Origin: Crotophaga sulcirostris
Lineage: Eukaryota > Chordata > Aves > Cuculiformes > Crotophagidae
Reading direction: 5' to 3'
DNA length: 64,000 bases
Assembly (NCBI GenBank): GCA_013397455.1
Contig: VYZB01000218.1
Span: 657,233-721,232 of the forward strand
The notes below the pieces were generated by a model, which worked only from the letters and a program-made list of their open reading frames with translations, had not been told where the DNA came from and searched no databases. Below are positions 48,573 to 61,970 of the stretch, one piece after another (position 1 is the first letter of the stretch; every line of letters begins with the position of its first letter). The position numbers were made by a program, and so were the translations under genes.

Positions 48573-51500
48573 GAACACGTTGATTTCAATAAGAACTGCC
48601 TGGGTACATCTCTGGGAAGCAGCTGGCCACTAATGAGAACATAGACACATAGCAAACTAGATTGTTCCTGTTCTCCTAACTAATAGACTCAGTAGTCAAA
48701 ATGTATAAAATCGTCCAATTTGTGAAACATCACAAAAAGCCATTTTCTCAAAATATGAACTACCATCTCTCAAAAATAATCTTGTCGGTTTCTGTGAGCT
48801 GTTGCAAAGAGTCAATGAAGGTAGTTCAGTTATCTTGAGTAGAAGAGCACTTGCCATTATGACCAAATCTGATTGGATAGAAAATTCCAACAGCAAATTG
48901 ACATGCATTTTATTTTAGCATTTGAGTTTATTAAAGAAGAAACAATCTGTGTGAGTTGGAAGAATGCAAAAGACCATTTGCCGTGTCTGACTACTTGTAT
49001 AAGCACAGCCAGTCTAACTGCTATGTTCAAGCAGTACCATCTGTCAGATCAGCTATGAGGCATGTGTTTATATCACAATAAAGATCTGATTTGATCTTAA
49101 ACAAAATGGAGAGATGAAATGGTGATTTGATCTATTGTTTACATCTAACTGCTACCAGACCTTGATTTGGGGACTCTGCTCTGGGGCACTCCAATTTCCA
49201 TTTATTTCCCCAGGAAAAAAAGACAACCCATCACAATACTTTCCAGCTTCCTCATTATCCCCCAGGATCAGGAGGTGTCTTGAACATTCTTCATTTTGAG
49301 TAGCAGCTTCTGAGCTCACCTTTCTTTTGTATGGTAAGAGCTAGGATCTGATGGGAGCAGTGGGACAAACTGTGTGGTTTCTGGCACTGCTTGGGATGTG
49401 ATGAGTTCTCAGCTTCTGACATAACACCAAGATTATTTGCCCATGAGTCTCATAATCTGAGTTTAATTTAATTTGTTAATTAATATGTACTTACAAAAAT
49501 GTCAAGATATTATCCTTTTCTTGTCCTTTTGCCTCAAGGAGAAACGTAATTTATTTCATGAGAAGCTAAAAAAAAATCTCCGTAAAGTTTTTCTCTAGAA
49601 GAGGAGCAATCCTAAAAGAGAACCTGACTAGTACAATGTGATAAAATCATCACTAGGTTTGTAGTCTGTAAATGAAGAGTAGAATTGCATGCTACAATAA
49701 CTTATGCCTGGTGAAATATCTTGTTGGGGCCATAAACTTATGTAAGGTTTCTAGGTCTCTTCCACAGCTGGCTCTAGAATTAGGTTGCTGCAAAGGACAA
49801 AGGCAAGGCTGCATCTGCTCGTATACAGAGAAATGGCTCCATTGTAGCTGAAAGCATGAGGCACGCACTGGGGCACTGGCAAACAAAATACATAAGATCC
49901 TAAACAGATTCCAGTGTTTAGGATGATCACATCTTTCTGTGCTTCAATTTGATGCCTCTGTAACTGAGGTAAGAGTGCTTCCACACCATATTATGCACCA
50001 TATTATTCCCGACAGTACTACAAGGTATCCTGAAGGAGGATGAAAAACAAACAAATGTTCTCTATGAGGATATGATCTTCAATAAATGACCAAATCTTTC
50101 AGTAAATCTTTTTGACTATGCTGACATTATGCAATGACACTACCTTTAAGACGACAATGTATGACATGAAAACATAGTCTGTGAGGAAGCTACCCAACAC
50201 CTGGTGCGCCAGACAGAACACACTCTTTTCTCAATCCCTTTGTTCTTCCTCTCGTCTTTGCCTTGGGGCAGTCTATCTGGCTGACAGATGTAGATGGTAT
50301 GACCCTTCCTCCCAAAAGCCATGGGCCACTGCACCTGTGCCCAAGGTCATCGTGAGCAGGCCTCTTGTGCTCCCAGTAGATTCATCAGTATCTTCTGCTG
50401 GTGTTCACTCTCATGGGACTGTCAAACAGCATGAGCTGGCAACCTTTTCCATGACTGTGCTGAACACACCTGCTCATCACCTCCCTGTTTCTCACAACTG
50501 CATCTGTTTCCCTGTAAGTAACACGGTTCCTGCTCTCTCTAGTAGGCAACTTCCTTCTCAAGCCTTTTGAAGAGGCTGTGTGTTTCAGTTGCAATGCTTT
50601 GTACAAAGCATATTGGAACAAGTAAGAGAATTTTGTTGACCTGCATTAGGTGCTTTTATAATTAAAACTGGCACACACCAGGTACAGGTTCTGAGTCACC
50701 TCTTAACATCATAGCAAGGAATTACTGAGACCTCCAACCTTTTAAAATTTCAAAAACATTTTGCAAGACTTTTTTCTATGTTGATCGAGTTGTAACTACC
50801 TTGGGAAAATCTCTGGAACCTTGAAAAGAAACAATTTCTTGTCAGCTCAATGTGACACTATAAAAAGACTGAGTATTAGGAAATGATTACATTAAAAAGG
50901 AAAAGAAGTCTTACTGAAACTTTAAAATGTGCCAAATCCCTATTGACAAGACCTTTCACTTACCACAAATGAGATAAATGAAAACATCAATGTCATATTA
51001 GGTAAGCAACTAAACTGAAAGAGTGAGTTTGAAGAGTCAAAGGACCCACTGGGAAAAGCAGAGCATCTCTTCAATGGGCTGAAGAAATGAAGAACATTCT
51101 TCAAATGGCTGCTTTATCAGGACGTGAAAAGGCCAAGTCTTTATGCTGCTATAATTTATGGATATCTCCTGTTTGTAGGACAAAGTGAAATAGAAAAACT
51201 TAATCATATTTCTGCTGGAGGAAGAAAAGACTCAGTCTCTCTCATGTGTAAAAACTCAAATTAATTTTAACTCGATTGCCCTCTGCATCACTACCAAATA
51301 TGAATAAGTAGGCAGAGGTGCATAGTGTAACTTTGGAAGTATGCTTGCCAAAGACAGTAACAGCAGGAGCTGGAAAAACACATCTAAAATTAGGACACGG
51401 CCCTGTGTTTCTCAGCATCCTGCAAACTGGAAAATATAAAGCCCAGATTCTCAAGTTATTCCCTCCTCTGGGGGCTTTGAAGAAATTGCAGTCTTGTCTC

Positions 51501-52072
51501 TTCAGCTTTCCAGTTTGGCTATCATACATATAGTATCATCATGATTAATGAAGACATCACGCACTAAAAATGGTGCATTTGACAAGTGCTCCAATTAATG
51601 CATCAAATATTACACCCAGTTCAAATTCCCTGAACCTATGAAGTTTGCTTGAAAGCAAAGTCTTCATTCTGGGCAACGCTCCCAGTTTTCATAGCACTCT
51701 TATGATTACTTTAATGGAGAAGGGAAATAATGACCACCCCCGCTCCCAGCTGCAATTTCTGAGGCTTTATCATTAAGCCACTTCTAGAATCAGGAAAATA
51801 TATTTCTAGATTTATTTTTATGCAACAGTAGTGACTTCTGGTTGGCAGCTAATCTAATCCTAAACTCATTTCCCTGTCTGATGTCCCGAAGAATGAATGA
51901 CTCTTCTGGACTGTCTAAAGACCATAGTCAGAATTAACTTGGAGAACCAAGTTACTGTTGTGCTGTAGTACAAATTCACACATTTTTCCTGTTGGGACCA
52001 AGTTTTTAATTATGACTTTGGCAATATTTTCTTTAATTTATTATTTTTTAAAAAATTCTTATATTAGAAATG
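48573..52072. other. unique sequence, one conserved-looking stretch
   Basis: No gene was recognised. The GC-richer block 50180-50570 is open in one + frame (129 codons) and has a donor-like CCCTGTAAGTAAC at about 50511-50523, but no family is recognisable. The stretch 51535-51860 resembles conserved non-coding DNA by eye (see findings). Confidence 0.5.
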
Positions 52073-52256
52073 TGTAGTGGATTTGGCCTTGGTTGACTGC
52101 CAGGTGTCCAGTCAGTCACTCTCTCACTTCCCCTCCTCAACAGAGCAAGGGGAGAAACTAAGGTGAAAATCTTGTAGGTCAGAATAAAGACAGGGAGATC
52201 ACTTACAAATTACTGTCACAGGCAAAACAGACTTGATTTGGGGAAGATTAATTTAA

Positions 52257-52262
52257 TTTATT
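52257..52262 (-). promoter_or_regulatory. AATAAA poly-A signal of LTR
   Basis: On the - strand this reads AATAAATTAAATTAATCTTC, within the LTR and followed by a T/G-richer stretch, as expected for an LTR polyadenylation site. The equivalent site is deleted in the LTR at 42579-43720. Confidence 0.6.
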
Positions 52263-52544
52263 GCCAGCTAAAAATGGATAGAGTAGGATAGTGAAAACAA
52301 AACCAAAACTAACCTCCTCATCTCCCACTTCTTCCCAGGCTCAACTTCACTCCTTCATTTCCAACTCTTCTACCTCCTTCTCCCTGAGTGGTGCAGTGGA
52401 AAAGGGGTGCCCATCAGTTCATAACACTTCATCTCTGCAGTTCCTTTCTCTTCCTTCTTCCTCCCATGGTGGGCTGTTTCTCCCTCATTTTTTCCCGCTC
52501 CTCATTCTCACAGCTGCTGTACAGCATTTTTTACCTTTTCCCAA

Positions 52545-52598
52545 ACATGTTGTCACAGAGGTGCCACCAGCACATGTTGTCACAGAGGTGCCACCAGC
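52545..52598. repeat. perfect 27-bp tandem duplication inside LTR
   Basis: Copies at 52545-52571 and 52572-52598 are identical (ACATGTTGTCACAGAGG start, CCACCAGC end). The other LTR has this segment once, so the duplication is private to this copy or its recent source. Confidence 0.95.
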
Positions 52599-54987
52599 AT
52601 CGCTGACTGGCTCAGCTGTGTTCTGCGTTGGGTCCATCTTACAGCCAGCTGGAACTAGCTGGGTCCAACATAGGTGCATCTCTTGATTTTTCTCACAGAG
52701 GCTACCTTTCTGCCTGCACAACTACCATCAAGACCTTGCTATGTAAAATCAATACAATACGTCAGGCTAATCTGAGAATCTTACTGGATGCTTAAGATAT
52801 GCTGTACTAAAAAAGTGATGTTGTCCATATAAGCTTCTCCTTAATGTCAGTAGAACATACCAGTAATTTTCTCTTCAGTTATTTCTCATGATTTATTTCT
52901 GTAGCTTTTTTTTTGTTAAAAATCATATTATTTCCTCCATGCTCTTAGCAAGCAATCACTTGTGGTTTGGAAGGGAACTGAACCAACACAGAATGGTGTT
53001 CATGTAAAAAGTAGCGATGAGGAGCTGGTATATGCCTCCTACTAAAAGATACCTATAGATGGGACTGGTGATAAGTGTAAGCAAAATAGATAGGTGATTT
53101 ATGGCCTTTTTTCCTGTAGATGCTTGCAATTAAATAGGTTTTGCTCAGTTGTATCTGGCCATAGCTCAAAAAATATACTGTTTTTGATAGGTATTGAGAG
53201 CATGTAATTCTGGAATTCATAGATATTATGTGGCTCTTCAGGTCTGTGCTAGTTATTAACCACCAGAAGGAATTTATCTCAACAGCATGAGTGTCAGTGT
53301 TCCCAGATGCACACAGGCCTTTGAAGAGGAGTATGAAGTGTGTGTCACAGTTCTCCAGGCTTTCCCATTGCTTGCTGAATGAAAGACCCTCTGTGAGTTT
53401 ACCTGTTCACTCTGTTCAACTCAGTCCTCCGAAGAATGGGAGACCTTTTTGCTTTTTGTCTCATTCAGTGTTGGTTTTTTTAATAGATAAGACTTGGGCA
53501 TAAAAGGAATCAGTTTGCTTTATTCTGTCAAAGTGTGTCAAAGGTTAAGATAAAGGTTTGCAATTTTGAAAACAAAACACAGGACAACGAAATAAATTAT
53601 TAACAGTGCCCTTGTATGTTGACTCATAATCTCTCTAGTCCTGTCACATCTTCCTTTTGAGATATCATTTATCAGCTGGACCAAGGGCAAACCTTCATTG
53701 CATCCTCTCCATCCGTGTGAGCCTCTGAAAACCTTTTACTTTAGTCCTGAGCTTTATTTATCTCCCTCATTCCGTTCTTCATTTCTCTCTTCTGTCCGTA
53801 CTCCTCCACCTCCTTTTTCAATCAATAGGACTACAGGTGTATTTTTGGTTTTATAAAAACTGGGAACTGGGGAATACATCTCTTGCTGCCTAGACTCAGG
53901 TGCCCTCTCTAGCTCATTCTCAACATGCATGCTAAAAGAGGTGAATTTCACTGGTCTAGTTTTCCCAGTGTTACCACAAGCTAATGCAATGTGATGTTTG
54001 CCAATTCCACAATGGTAGCCTCACTGTAAGTTAGTGCAATGAGTTTTCACTCACCCAGTTCATCATACTCACTCCTGTTCAGCCCAGATAGCATGCTAAG
54101 TCATGTGCTAATGCAGCAAGGCTTTACTTTGTCTAGCTGAGCAAATCTTATGCACTACAATCCTTTGTGAATAACATAAATAAGAAAACAAATAACTATA
54201 CAAAGACATCTGTGCATTGAGCCTGAGAGCTCTGCCTTATTTTCACTTAGCATATACAACACAGAATAATTTGTCACAGAATTTGATTTCAATCCCTTCT
54301 TTTACTGTTCTAGAAGTACTAGGTGAGCATTTGTTTCTTGTACATTCAAAGCCTACTGTTTTTCTGATCTTAATTTATAACCACTGTGCAGAATGTATCT
54401 GACTAGAGCAAACAGTTATTTATATTCCAATTATGATCAAAGAGGCATAGGAGATTCTCTTCCATCTACTTTCTTTAACATAGCCCTATATATTGTCACT
54501 AAAAATAGCATTTCAGCAGCTATCAGACAAGCTGTTTCCTATTCTTATGAGCTTCCTGCTACAAGTAAAAATCTCGTTGAAAAAGAACTGCATATGCAGA
54601 CGATAGCACTGGTGGCAATGATTTTATTTTTTATTGCTCTGCTTGAATAGAAATTGGATTCATGTCTACTTCTTGGGTGTTTCCAGTAGCTCTAAAGTAG
54701 TGAGTAGAGGTGGAGGTCAAGATGTTGCTGTCGCTCCTTTTTCTGATGCAGAGCTCAAATGCACCTTACTGATGTCTCTGTATCTGTTGTAGTAAACATA
54801 ATGAGGCTGGGCCTCTGAGACCAATGGCAGGGCACAGCTTGTGCTTCTGTGCTAAACTCTCCTCCAAAATACAGTGACCTCATCGATATGGTTTAGTGGC
54901 TACAATGTGAGTGTGAGCTCTGTTGGGTCCTTCCTCTCCCGTTGGGTTCCTGGCCTGGGTGGTAGCTAGCTGGCACAAGTTAAGCCT

Positions 54988-55012
54988 TTGTTAGCATATA
55001 AGATGCTAACAA
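54988..55012. other. perfect stem-loop, 10-bp stem
   Basis: TTGTTAGCAT (54988-54997), loop ATAAG, then the exact reverse complement ATGCTAACAA (55003-55012). Confidence 0.9.
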
Positions 55013-58000
55013 TTAAACGGGTTGGATGCTTGAGGCCATGCTATGGACACAACCCTTGGGGCTTGCAATGACCCCCTTTTTTCATATATATTGGCAGGGG
55101 AACAAGGACTGGGAGCACAAGCTGCCCAAAAAGAGTACCCTGGCTATTATGGCAGCAGCCACACACACAGGATAAGCAGCACTGAACGAGTTACCTAGTC
55201 CTTCTGTGACCATGAACTAAAGCTTATTGAAAAACTTCCCTTGTCTACCCTGGTTCATTTTGGCTATTCTCTTAATGTAGAGGACAATAAGAGATACAAG
55301 GGCTGCAGGAAATCTGAACACCTCATGAGTCTGCTGGTGGTACTGGGATGTGGCAGTGTGGCCTCACCGTGGTAGCACAAAGGGTAGTGAATGGGTTGAC
55401 TGTGAGAAGCCAAGGTTATGCTTTGCCACTCAATCAGCTTTTTTCATTCCTGTAATGGGCTGCTGGCCGAGTTGCTTTGCCCTGGGGAGGTAGCTCATTT
55501 AATGCAGGGAGATCTGCACAGCCCTTTCTTTAGCAGGGTTGTGTAAGCAAATGTTTAGTTTCTTTGTTTGGAAATATGAATTTATGTCCCCAGACACCTT
55601 GGTGGTTAGTTTCCTCTATAATTAACAAGTATTAATGCTTTCCCCATGGGGTACAAGTACAAGTTGGTCTTGACTTCATTTCCAGTATATGCAGTATATT
55701 TTTGCCAAGGCTAAAATGCTTTCTAATGTAGTACACTCCATCTCTTTCCTAAAATCAATGTTTCAAAACACAATTAGCAGTGCTGTAATCGATCTCAAAA
55801 ATTTTGCTAAAGAACTGTGAGCTAGAGGGCTCCAAGATACCACTAACAGCCTTGATAACAATGTTAGTTCTACTGTTCTAGAAATAAGTTGAATTACCTC
55901 TCTTTCACTCAAATAGCAAGATCCATATACTATGAGCTATAGAAATAATTTATATAATTACAACTACTATTGAGCTACACTGCTTTTTTGCATTATTTAA
56001 AGGAAATATATTGACCTTAAAGATATAAAATAGCTTTTCTTTCTCTTGTAAAAGGTCTGATTTTCTGTTTTATTTAGACGCAACTAACTTTAAGTGTTTC
56101 AGAAATTTTAACTCTCTCTTCTTAAACTTTTATGACCTTTAGTAAGTAAAAGTCCATGCAAAATAAACATTTTACTGATTGCGGAAACAGTGTCTGTAAT
56201 CTACCTAAAGATGGGGTAGTACATTTAATCTGATAACATTATAGACTATTTGCTTTCCAATCACTTCCAAGAGCCCTACATCACACATCTGGCAGTAAGC
56301 CTAACAAAGAATGCTAGTTTGATGGAGATGGCAAAGTTACTGGAAAGATCCTTCTAGGCCATGGGGAAATGCCTATCATCTGCTACTTATTTGTTTTAGG
56401 AAGGGTCATAGGGTGCCTCAGGATTCACATAGTGAAATATCTGTCCAGGTTTACTTACTGTGTACTAAAAGAGAAACTGGAATACTACCATTCTCAATAC
56501 CAGAAATATGTATACTTTGTTGATGAAACCACTTTGTCTTCTGACAGTGATGATCTTTTCAACTCCTAAATACGTATTTAGGCATAGCTGATAGCAGGCT
56601 GTCTTAACTTTAAAAAAAGAAGGATGAAAATGCACTTATTAACTCATTTTTCCTTCTGCAGAAGCTGCAGGATGTGTAGAGCCTTCATTTCCCAATTTAG
56701 GCATCTGGATACAGCTGTAAGAGAACTAATTTGAGATCTGTTTAAAAAAAGTTTTTGTGAGAAAGCTTTGTGCGTATTTTTGCTGGATTTGGTAAACAAT
56801 CCTACTGATGTAATAATCCTCCAAAATAATCCTGACAATTCACCTAAGAGGCCAGGAGTCTGAATCATTACTGATTTTCTCCTTTAAATAACATTCACAA
56901 AAATATTTTTAATTAACTGTGAGCAATTAAAGGGAATCACCACGTTGCAAAGACAGAACTCTGTTACTGCTACAGTTGGGGTTTTGATAAAGGCACAAGA
57001 AGAACTGCAACAATCCATTGATTTCAGTGAGCTGTTGGAAATAATTGTGATCACTGTAGTCCGGTACATTAGTGCCAGGTAGTTCATAAATTTTTGCACC
57101 TCCACTGCATCAGCGTTTCAAATGGAAGCTTCTAGCCCACCTCTGAAGAAGCACAAAACTGAGTAATTCAGGAAGGTGTGCATGCATGTATTTGCAAATG
57201 CAATTTAGGAACACTACATTTAATTTGTGCATATAGGAAGGAAAGACCACATATATTAATAGCTTACAGTTCTAAAGCTGACCTTTTAATAACTTAGCTA
57301 TGGAACAAAATGCATGTCTTTTTTTTCATGTCTATATTGGACAAGTTTATATCTTATGGTGTTGCTCAATGCATACCTATAATGGGTCCTGATCCTGCTA
57401 GGAAGTGCTAAGTGCCACTGCAATTCAAACAAATCACTCTGACTTGGTATGGATCTTTCTTGCATCAGTGCTGCCTGTAAACTTTTGCTAAGGAATTTCA
57501 TTCAGCCACAGGAAAAACCAGTAAGGAGTTCACAATTCAGCTACCAGTCACATCAAGTAGCGATGCAAATAAAGCATGCTCACTGCCAACAGAAATGCCA
57601 TTGTCAGGTCCCCTTCTGAGCATTAGGTTTTTCTTTTTCTCCCCTGAATGTTTTAAACTGTTTTGCAGTTCCTCAAGTGCCTGAACCTTTGTGATGCCTA
57701 GGGGCTTCCCTTTGCAACTCTGCAGCCCTTACCCTGTAATACTGCTGGCTGCCTTTCACTTGCAGCTGTGCGAGCCGTCACCTGGGCATGGTGAAGCTGC
57801 TGCGGCAGGGCTTTTCTGCTGTTGCTTTTGTGCTGATGTTCTTGTAATCTTGCACCTGTACATGCTGAAGTGTTGTTATGTCTCTTTTATTAGCTTTCTC
57901 ATTGAAAGTCATTGCCACCAGGATGAGAATCTCTTTCTTTCTTTTCCTTTTTTTTTTTTTTCCCTAATCACCAGAGCCTATTGCATGCCATCAGCTACGA

Positions 58001-61000
58001 ACCCTGCAAAGAAATCTTTATGCACCTAAGCTTGTCTCAACATTTTTTAAGATACACAAATTAGAACAATTTTCTTTTACAATCCATAATTAACTTGTGG
58101 ACTCTGAAGAGAAAGCATTGTTTATGTCAAGAATTTGAAAGTAAATATAGAAGGCAGAAAAAAAAATAATGCTGTCCATGTGGCACCCAGTTTGAAAATA
58201 AGATTTTCAAGAGAGAAGAAGCTGATAACCATGAAGGAACAATTGTCAATGTAGGCTTAGTCAGGGGTTTCCTTTGTGAATTTTTTTCAATTACTGTCCA
58301 TTGTGAAGTTTTGCTGAAGACTTTGCTCTTAGCTAGTACAAGACACAAAACATAAAAACAGGACATTCGTTTTGGAGGGAGTGTTGCTATTGAAAACAAT
58401 TAGTGATGAGACTGAATTGCAAAGTTCAAAATGGGATCCAAACTTAGAGATAACAGCTATTTATTTATACGGACATAAGGACTTCATTACTTGCATTCGC
58501 CATAATTGCAGGGGTGAATGTTCTAATAAGTAGACAAAGCTGCCCTTGTCTCTTGGCTTCAAAGAATATAGGTAAGTATTTTTACAAAGAGGTTGAACTG
58601 CCAGGTATTAAAAGAGATCTTGTTCATGACAGCAAATAAAAGCAACCATTAAGAAATCCTTGTAAGAAATGTGAGGCCAGTCTTAAAATCTCTTTTCTAA
58701 AATACAGAAGGACTTTTATTCTGGGCCTCACACTGCAAGTAGAACTGTTGATAATATCAGGAGAATTATTAAAGTATAACAAGACATTAGAGCAGTGGGG
58801 AAGGAACAGAGTCCTTTCTTCCCACCTGTTTTGTCCAGATTGGGTCCTACAATGCTGAAACTTCTTCTGGATTCCCTCTGTGTTAGATGAAAGCTAGGTG
58901 GCAAGTAGTGCAGCTTGTTTATAACATGGGTGCCTACTTTAAGTGATTATGTCCTCCATGTGAATGTGGTCCTGAAGGCCTCCTCTGAAGTGCAGAGTGC
59001 TTTTGGTTACCCATGACTTCAGCAGTGCTTGACAATACCACACATCTCACAGGAGCAATCTCTGTTGCACTAACACTCAGAACTACAGAGTGCAGAAAAT
59101 GCTGACAGGGAGACATGAAGTTCTGACAGCTGAGTCAATTATGTACCAACATTTGAGTGTGCAAGTGCTTAGGCCCATTTATTTTTACTAAATAACATGA
59201 CAAAAATGGATAAAAAGCATTGCCTCTACGACGTGACCCATTTATGTTACAAGGGAGAGTTGCCTGGCTTTGGGGTAATACATATTTGTGTGGAGTTTTG
59301 TGTATCAACAAAAGTAAAGTAGCTGTAATAGTGATATTCTGTAAGGCCTGTGGGAATCCAGAAAAGGAGGTATAAACAAACAAAAATCTATTTCTGATTG
59401 AAATATGTAGAACAGATGAGCAAAATGCGAATCGAGGTTGAATAATTTTGAAAAGACAAGTTAGAATTCTGCAAATTACTGGAGTGAAAATAGCATAGCC
59501 AATTATTTCCAAGGAAGCTAGATCTTTAGTGGATTTAATAGTTAATAAAAGGTAATTTGGCACCATCACATTATGAAGCTTTAGCAGTAATGTGGGTTTT
59601 CCAGTAATAAAGCACAGTCGATAATAAGCATCAGTGTTACAGCTGCTGTCTTCCATTTCTATCCAATTCATCTGTCTCAATGCCTGAAGCTGTTCAGCAA
59701 GACCAAAGGAAACAACATTAGCCTCTTTATTATTTATAACTCATTTTTTTTCTCGGATAACACTGCAATACCATAAACACTGTTTCCATGGAAACTCAAA
59801 CAAGACACAATTACCATCGGTATTGAGGTTTATACCTCCAGGAATATAGGTATCTAAAGTTTCAACCTGTTCCTGCATGACAAAGGAATCCAGAAGTGAT
59901 TGATATTTTTAATTACTGGGTAATATTGGTTGAGTTGGGAATTTCTTGAATTGCAGTGCGGTGCGCTGCAATCATGTTATCTAATTACATCTCATGCCTC
60001 TCGCTGACTTTATTTCCTTTAAAAGCTGTTCTTTTAAAAATGCAATTAGAGGGGGTTCCTTGTTTCTGTAGACTTTGGTGATGCTAAATGGTGCATTACA
60101 TTTATCTGGTATGGAGTAATAGCATTTATGGACTAGGAAACCAGAAATGTCTTTGTGGATTTTGTAATGCAGATAGATAAACCTGAGGCTGTATGAGAAA
60201 TACAAAAAAAATAAGTGATCTGAACCGTAGAGGTCACTCACAGGTTACCTAAGGCAAAACTGAAAAAAGAAAATATTTCCTTTGAGTTAATAGTTGACTG
60301 GAAGAGTGAAGACCCTCATAGAAAGTTCAAAGATCCTTTACCCCTGTTGAGTTATTTAACCAAACCATGGGCTCAATAATTCTAGAGTAGAATATAAAAA
60401 TATAAAAATGGGCCAAAAGAATAGCTTTAGCAATATCATAATGTAAACAGGTAAGGAGTTCCTATTTCATGCAGAATGTTACGCAACTCCAAGACTGTCT
60501 TTTTCCAGTTATGTGAGGATAAAATTTCTGCACAACTGGGTGATCCACTCAAATTTTTCACAGGAAAGAGGAGCTTTTCTCTCATTTCTCCTACAAAAGG
60601 GCTCAGTGCCCTTTACTAGGTAAAACAAACAAGCTTTGGTTCAATAAGTAGAGCATGAAGAAGGTCGTCTCTCTCACTTGGTGGATTAGGCACTCACCTG
60701 GAAGCCATTAACTGCTGCCGCACTGGACCTTTAGTTATTTATGCAAAGTGGAAGATTATTAAAAAGGGAGGCTCAGAGCAAGTTCTCTCCCGTACCAATA
60801 ACAAACCTGGTATTCTGGGCACTGCTCTGTGAAACAAAGCCAAACCCACTCCTGCAGAGATGAATTAAAGGAATGATCCTTGGTGAAGGGCTAAACCAGA
60901 GCTAAGGTATTTTGCAAGAAGTTTGGGACAGAGCTAAGGAAGTAAGGCTGCAGCAGCAACTTTGTGAATCTAGTCTGCGCTTTCCTTAATTTTCTTATCA

Positions 61001-61241
61001 AATGCTTAAAAACAAAACATTTACTTTTGGGGTTCAATGGAACGTGTCATTAGACTTGAACAGAATTTTTAACACTGCCTCTTTTGGCATTAATCTGAAT
61101 TTGTTTGTTTGTATTCATCTGAGCCAAATCTATTTTGCAATTGCTTGTTTTGCCTGCAGATCAGTTGTTGACAAATCCTATCTGCAGAATAATGCCATGA
61201 ATATTCCCGTTTCTTAGCCAGAATGTCTGCTGCTTCCTATT

Positions 61242-61300
61242 CTAGGAAACTGGAATAGCTGCTGGAAACTGGAATAGCTTCTAGGAAACTGGAATTTTCT
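61242..61300. repeat. three-copy 19-20 bp imperfect tandem repeat
   Basis: Units CTAGGAAACTGGAATAGCTG (61242-61261), CTGGAAACTGGAATAGCTT (61262-61280) and CTAGGAAACTGGAATTTTCT (61281-61300). Locally generated simple duplication. Confidence 0.9.
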
Positions 61301-61970
61301 GCTCCTTGGGGCAGAAAATTGTCTTTTCTTGCACCAAAGGAAAGGTATCTCTTAAGCTTAAAATTCTCTTTTGCAGGACAGCACAGGAGAACTTCATTAG
61401 ATTAGTGGATGGGCTAGTAAAACATTTTTCTGTCTAGAATAACAAGATACAATAAATTTATTGCTTTGTTCTAAAGCCACACTACAGCATTATGCTGCCA
61501 AAGAGCTGAGATATATTCTTTGTTATCCACAACTGTGCGGCAAAGAGAGATCTATCCATCTGAACATTTCTTGCTTCATAAAATTACCTTTGCAAATTGC
61601 AGCACTTCATTTTAGATATCCTTCTTTGCTTTTGTTTTATGCAACATGCTTCCCATTCTGTTGTGTCTTTTGGAACTAAGTTTCTCTAGAACCAAGGCTG
61701 GAATACAGTTGCCTAAAGAGGGGAGCTTAGCATCATTTTGGATGCTCTGGGTTGTCTTAGACATCCTCACTGGGCTGGTAGATACACTAGAGGACTTAGG
61801 GGAAGCCTGTGCCCTTACGTAATAGCAATTGAGTCTGGGATGTTTGCATAGTGCTACACCTGTCTGCAGTGTGATGTGTGCCAAACTTTCTGAGTCACCC
61901 TCTAAAAGACAGAGTCACAGGGCATGTATGGCTTGTAACATCCTGTGATAAAGTCAAAAAATCTATTTCA

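Larger units (their letters stand above)
52073..52756 (-). mobile_element. solo LTR, same family as 42579-43720, array deleted
   Basis: Sense is on the - strand: the element starts at 52756 and ends at 52073 (TGTAGTGGATTTGG as read on the + strand). It shares with the first LTR the terminal sequences, the GACAGGGAGATCACT/GGCAAAACAGACT region, the TGTCACAGAGGTGCCACCAGC region and the CTTACAGCCAGCTGG region. It is 684 bp against 1,142 bp because the internal monomer array is missing; the junction is at about 52462-52475. It keeps the AATAAA poly-A signal (TTTATT at 52257-52262 on the + strand). It also carries a perfect 27-bp duplication. No viral genes flank it and no clear target-site duplication is visible. 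Confidence 0.85.
52757..61970. other. long unique interval, no gene seen
   Basis: The largest repeat-free interval. It contains a run of 14 T at 57948-57961, a perfect 10-bp hairpin at 54988-55012, a three-copy 19-20 bp imperfect repeat at 61242-61300, and a conserved-looking block at 59130-60240 that also holds a 181-codon open frame on the - strand (59135-59680). Open frames elsewhere are short and unrecognised. 54890-55400 is GC-richer than its surroundings. Confidence 0.5.
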
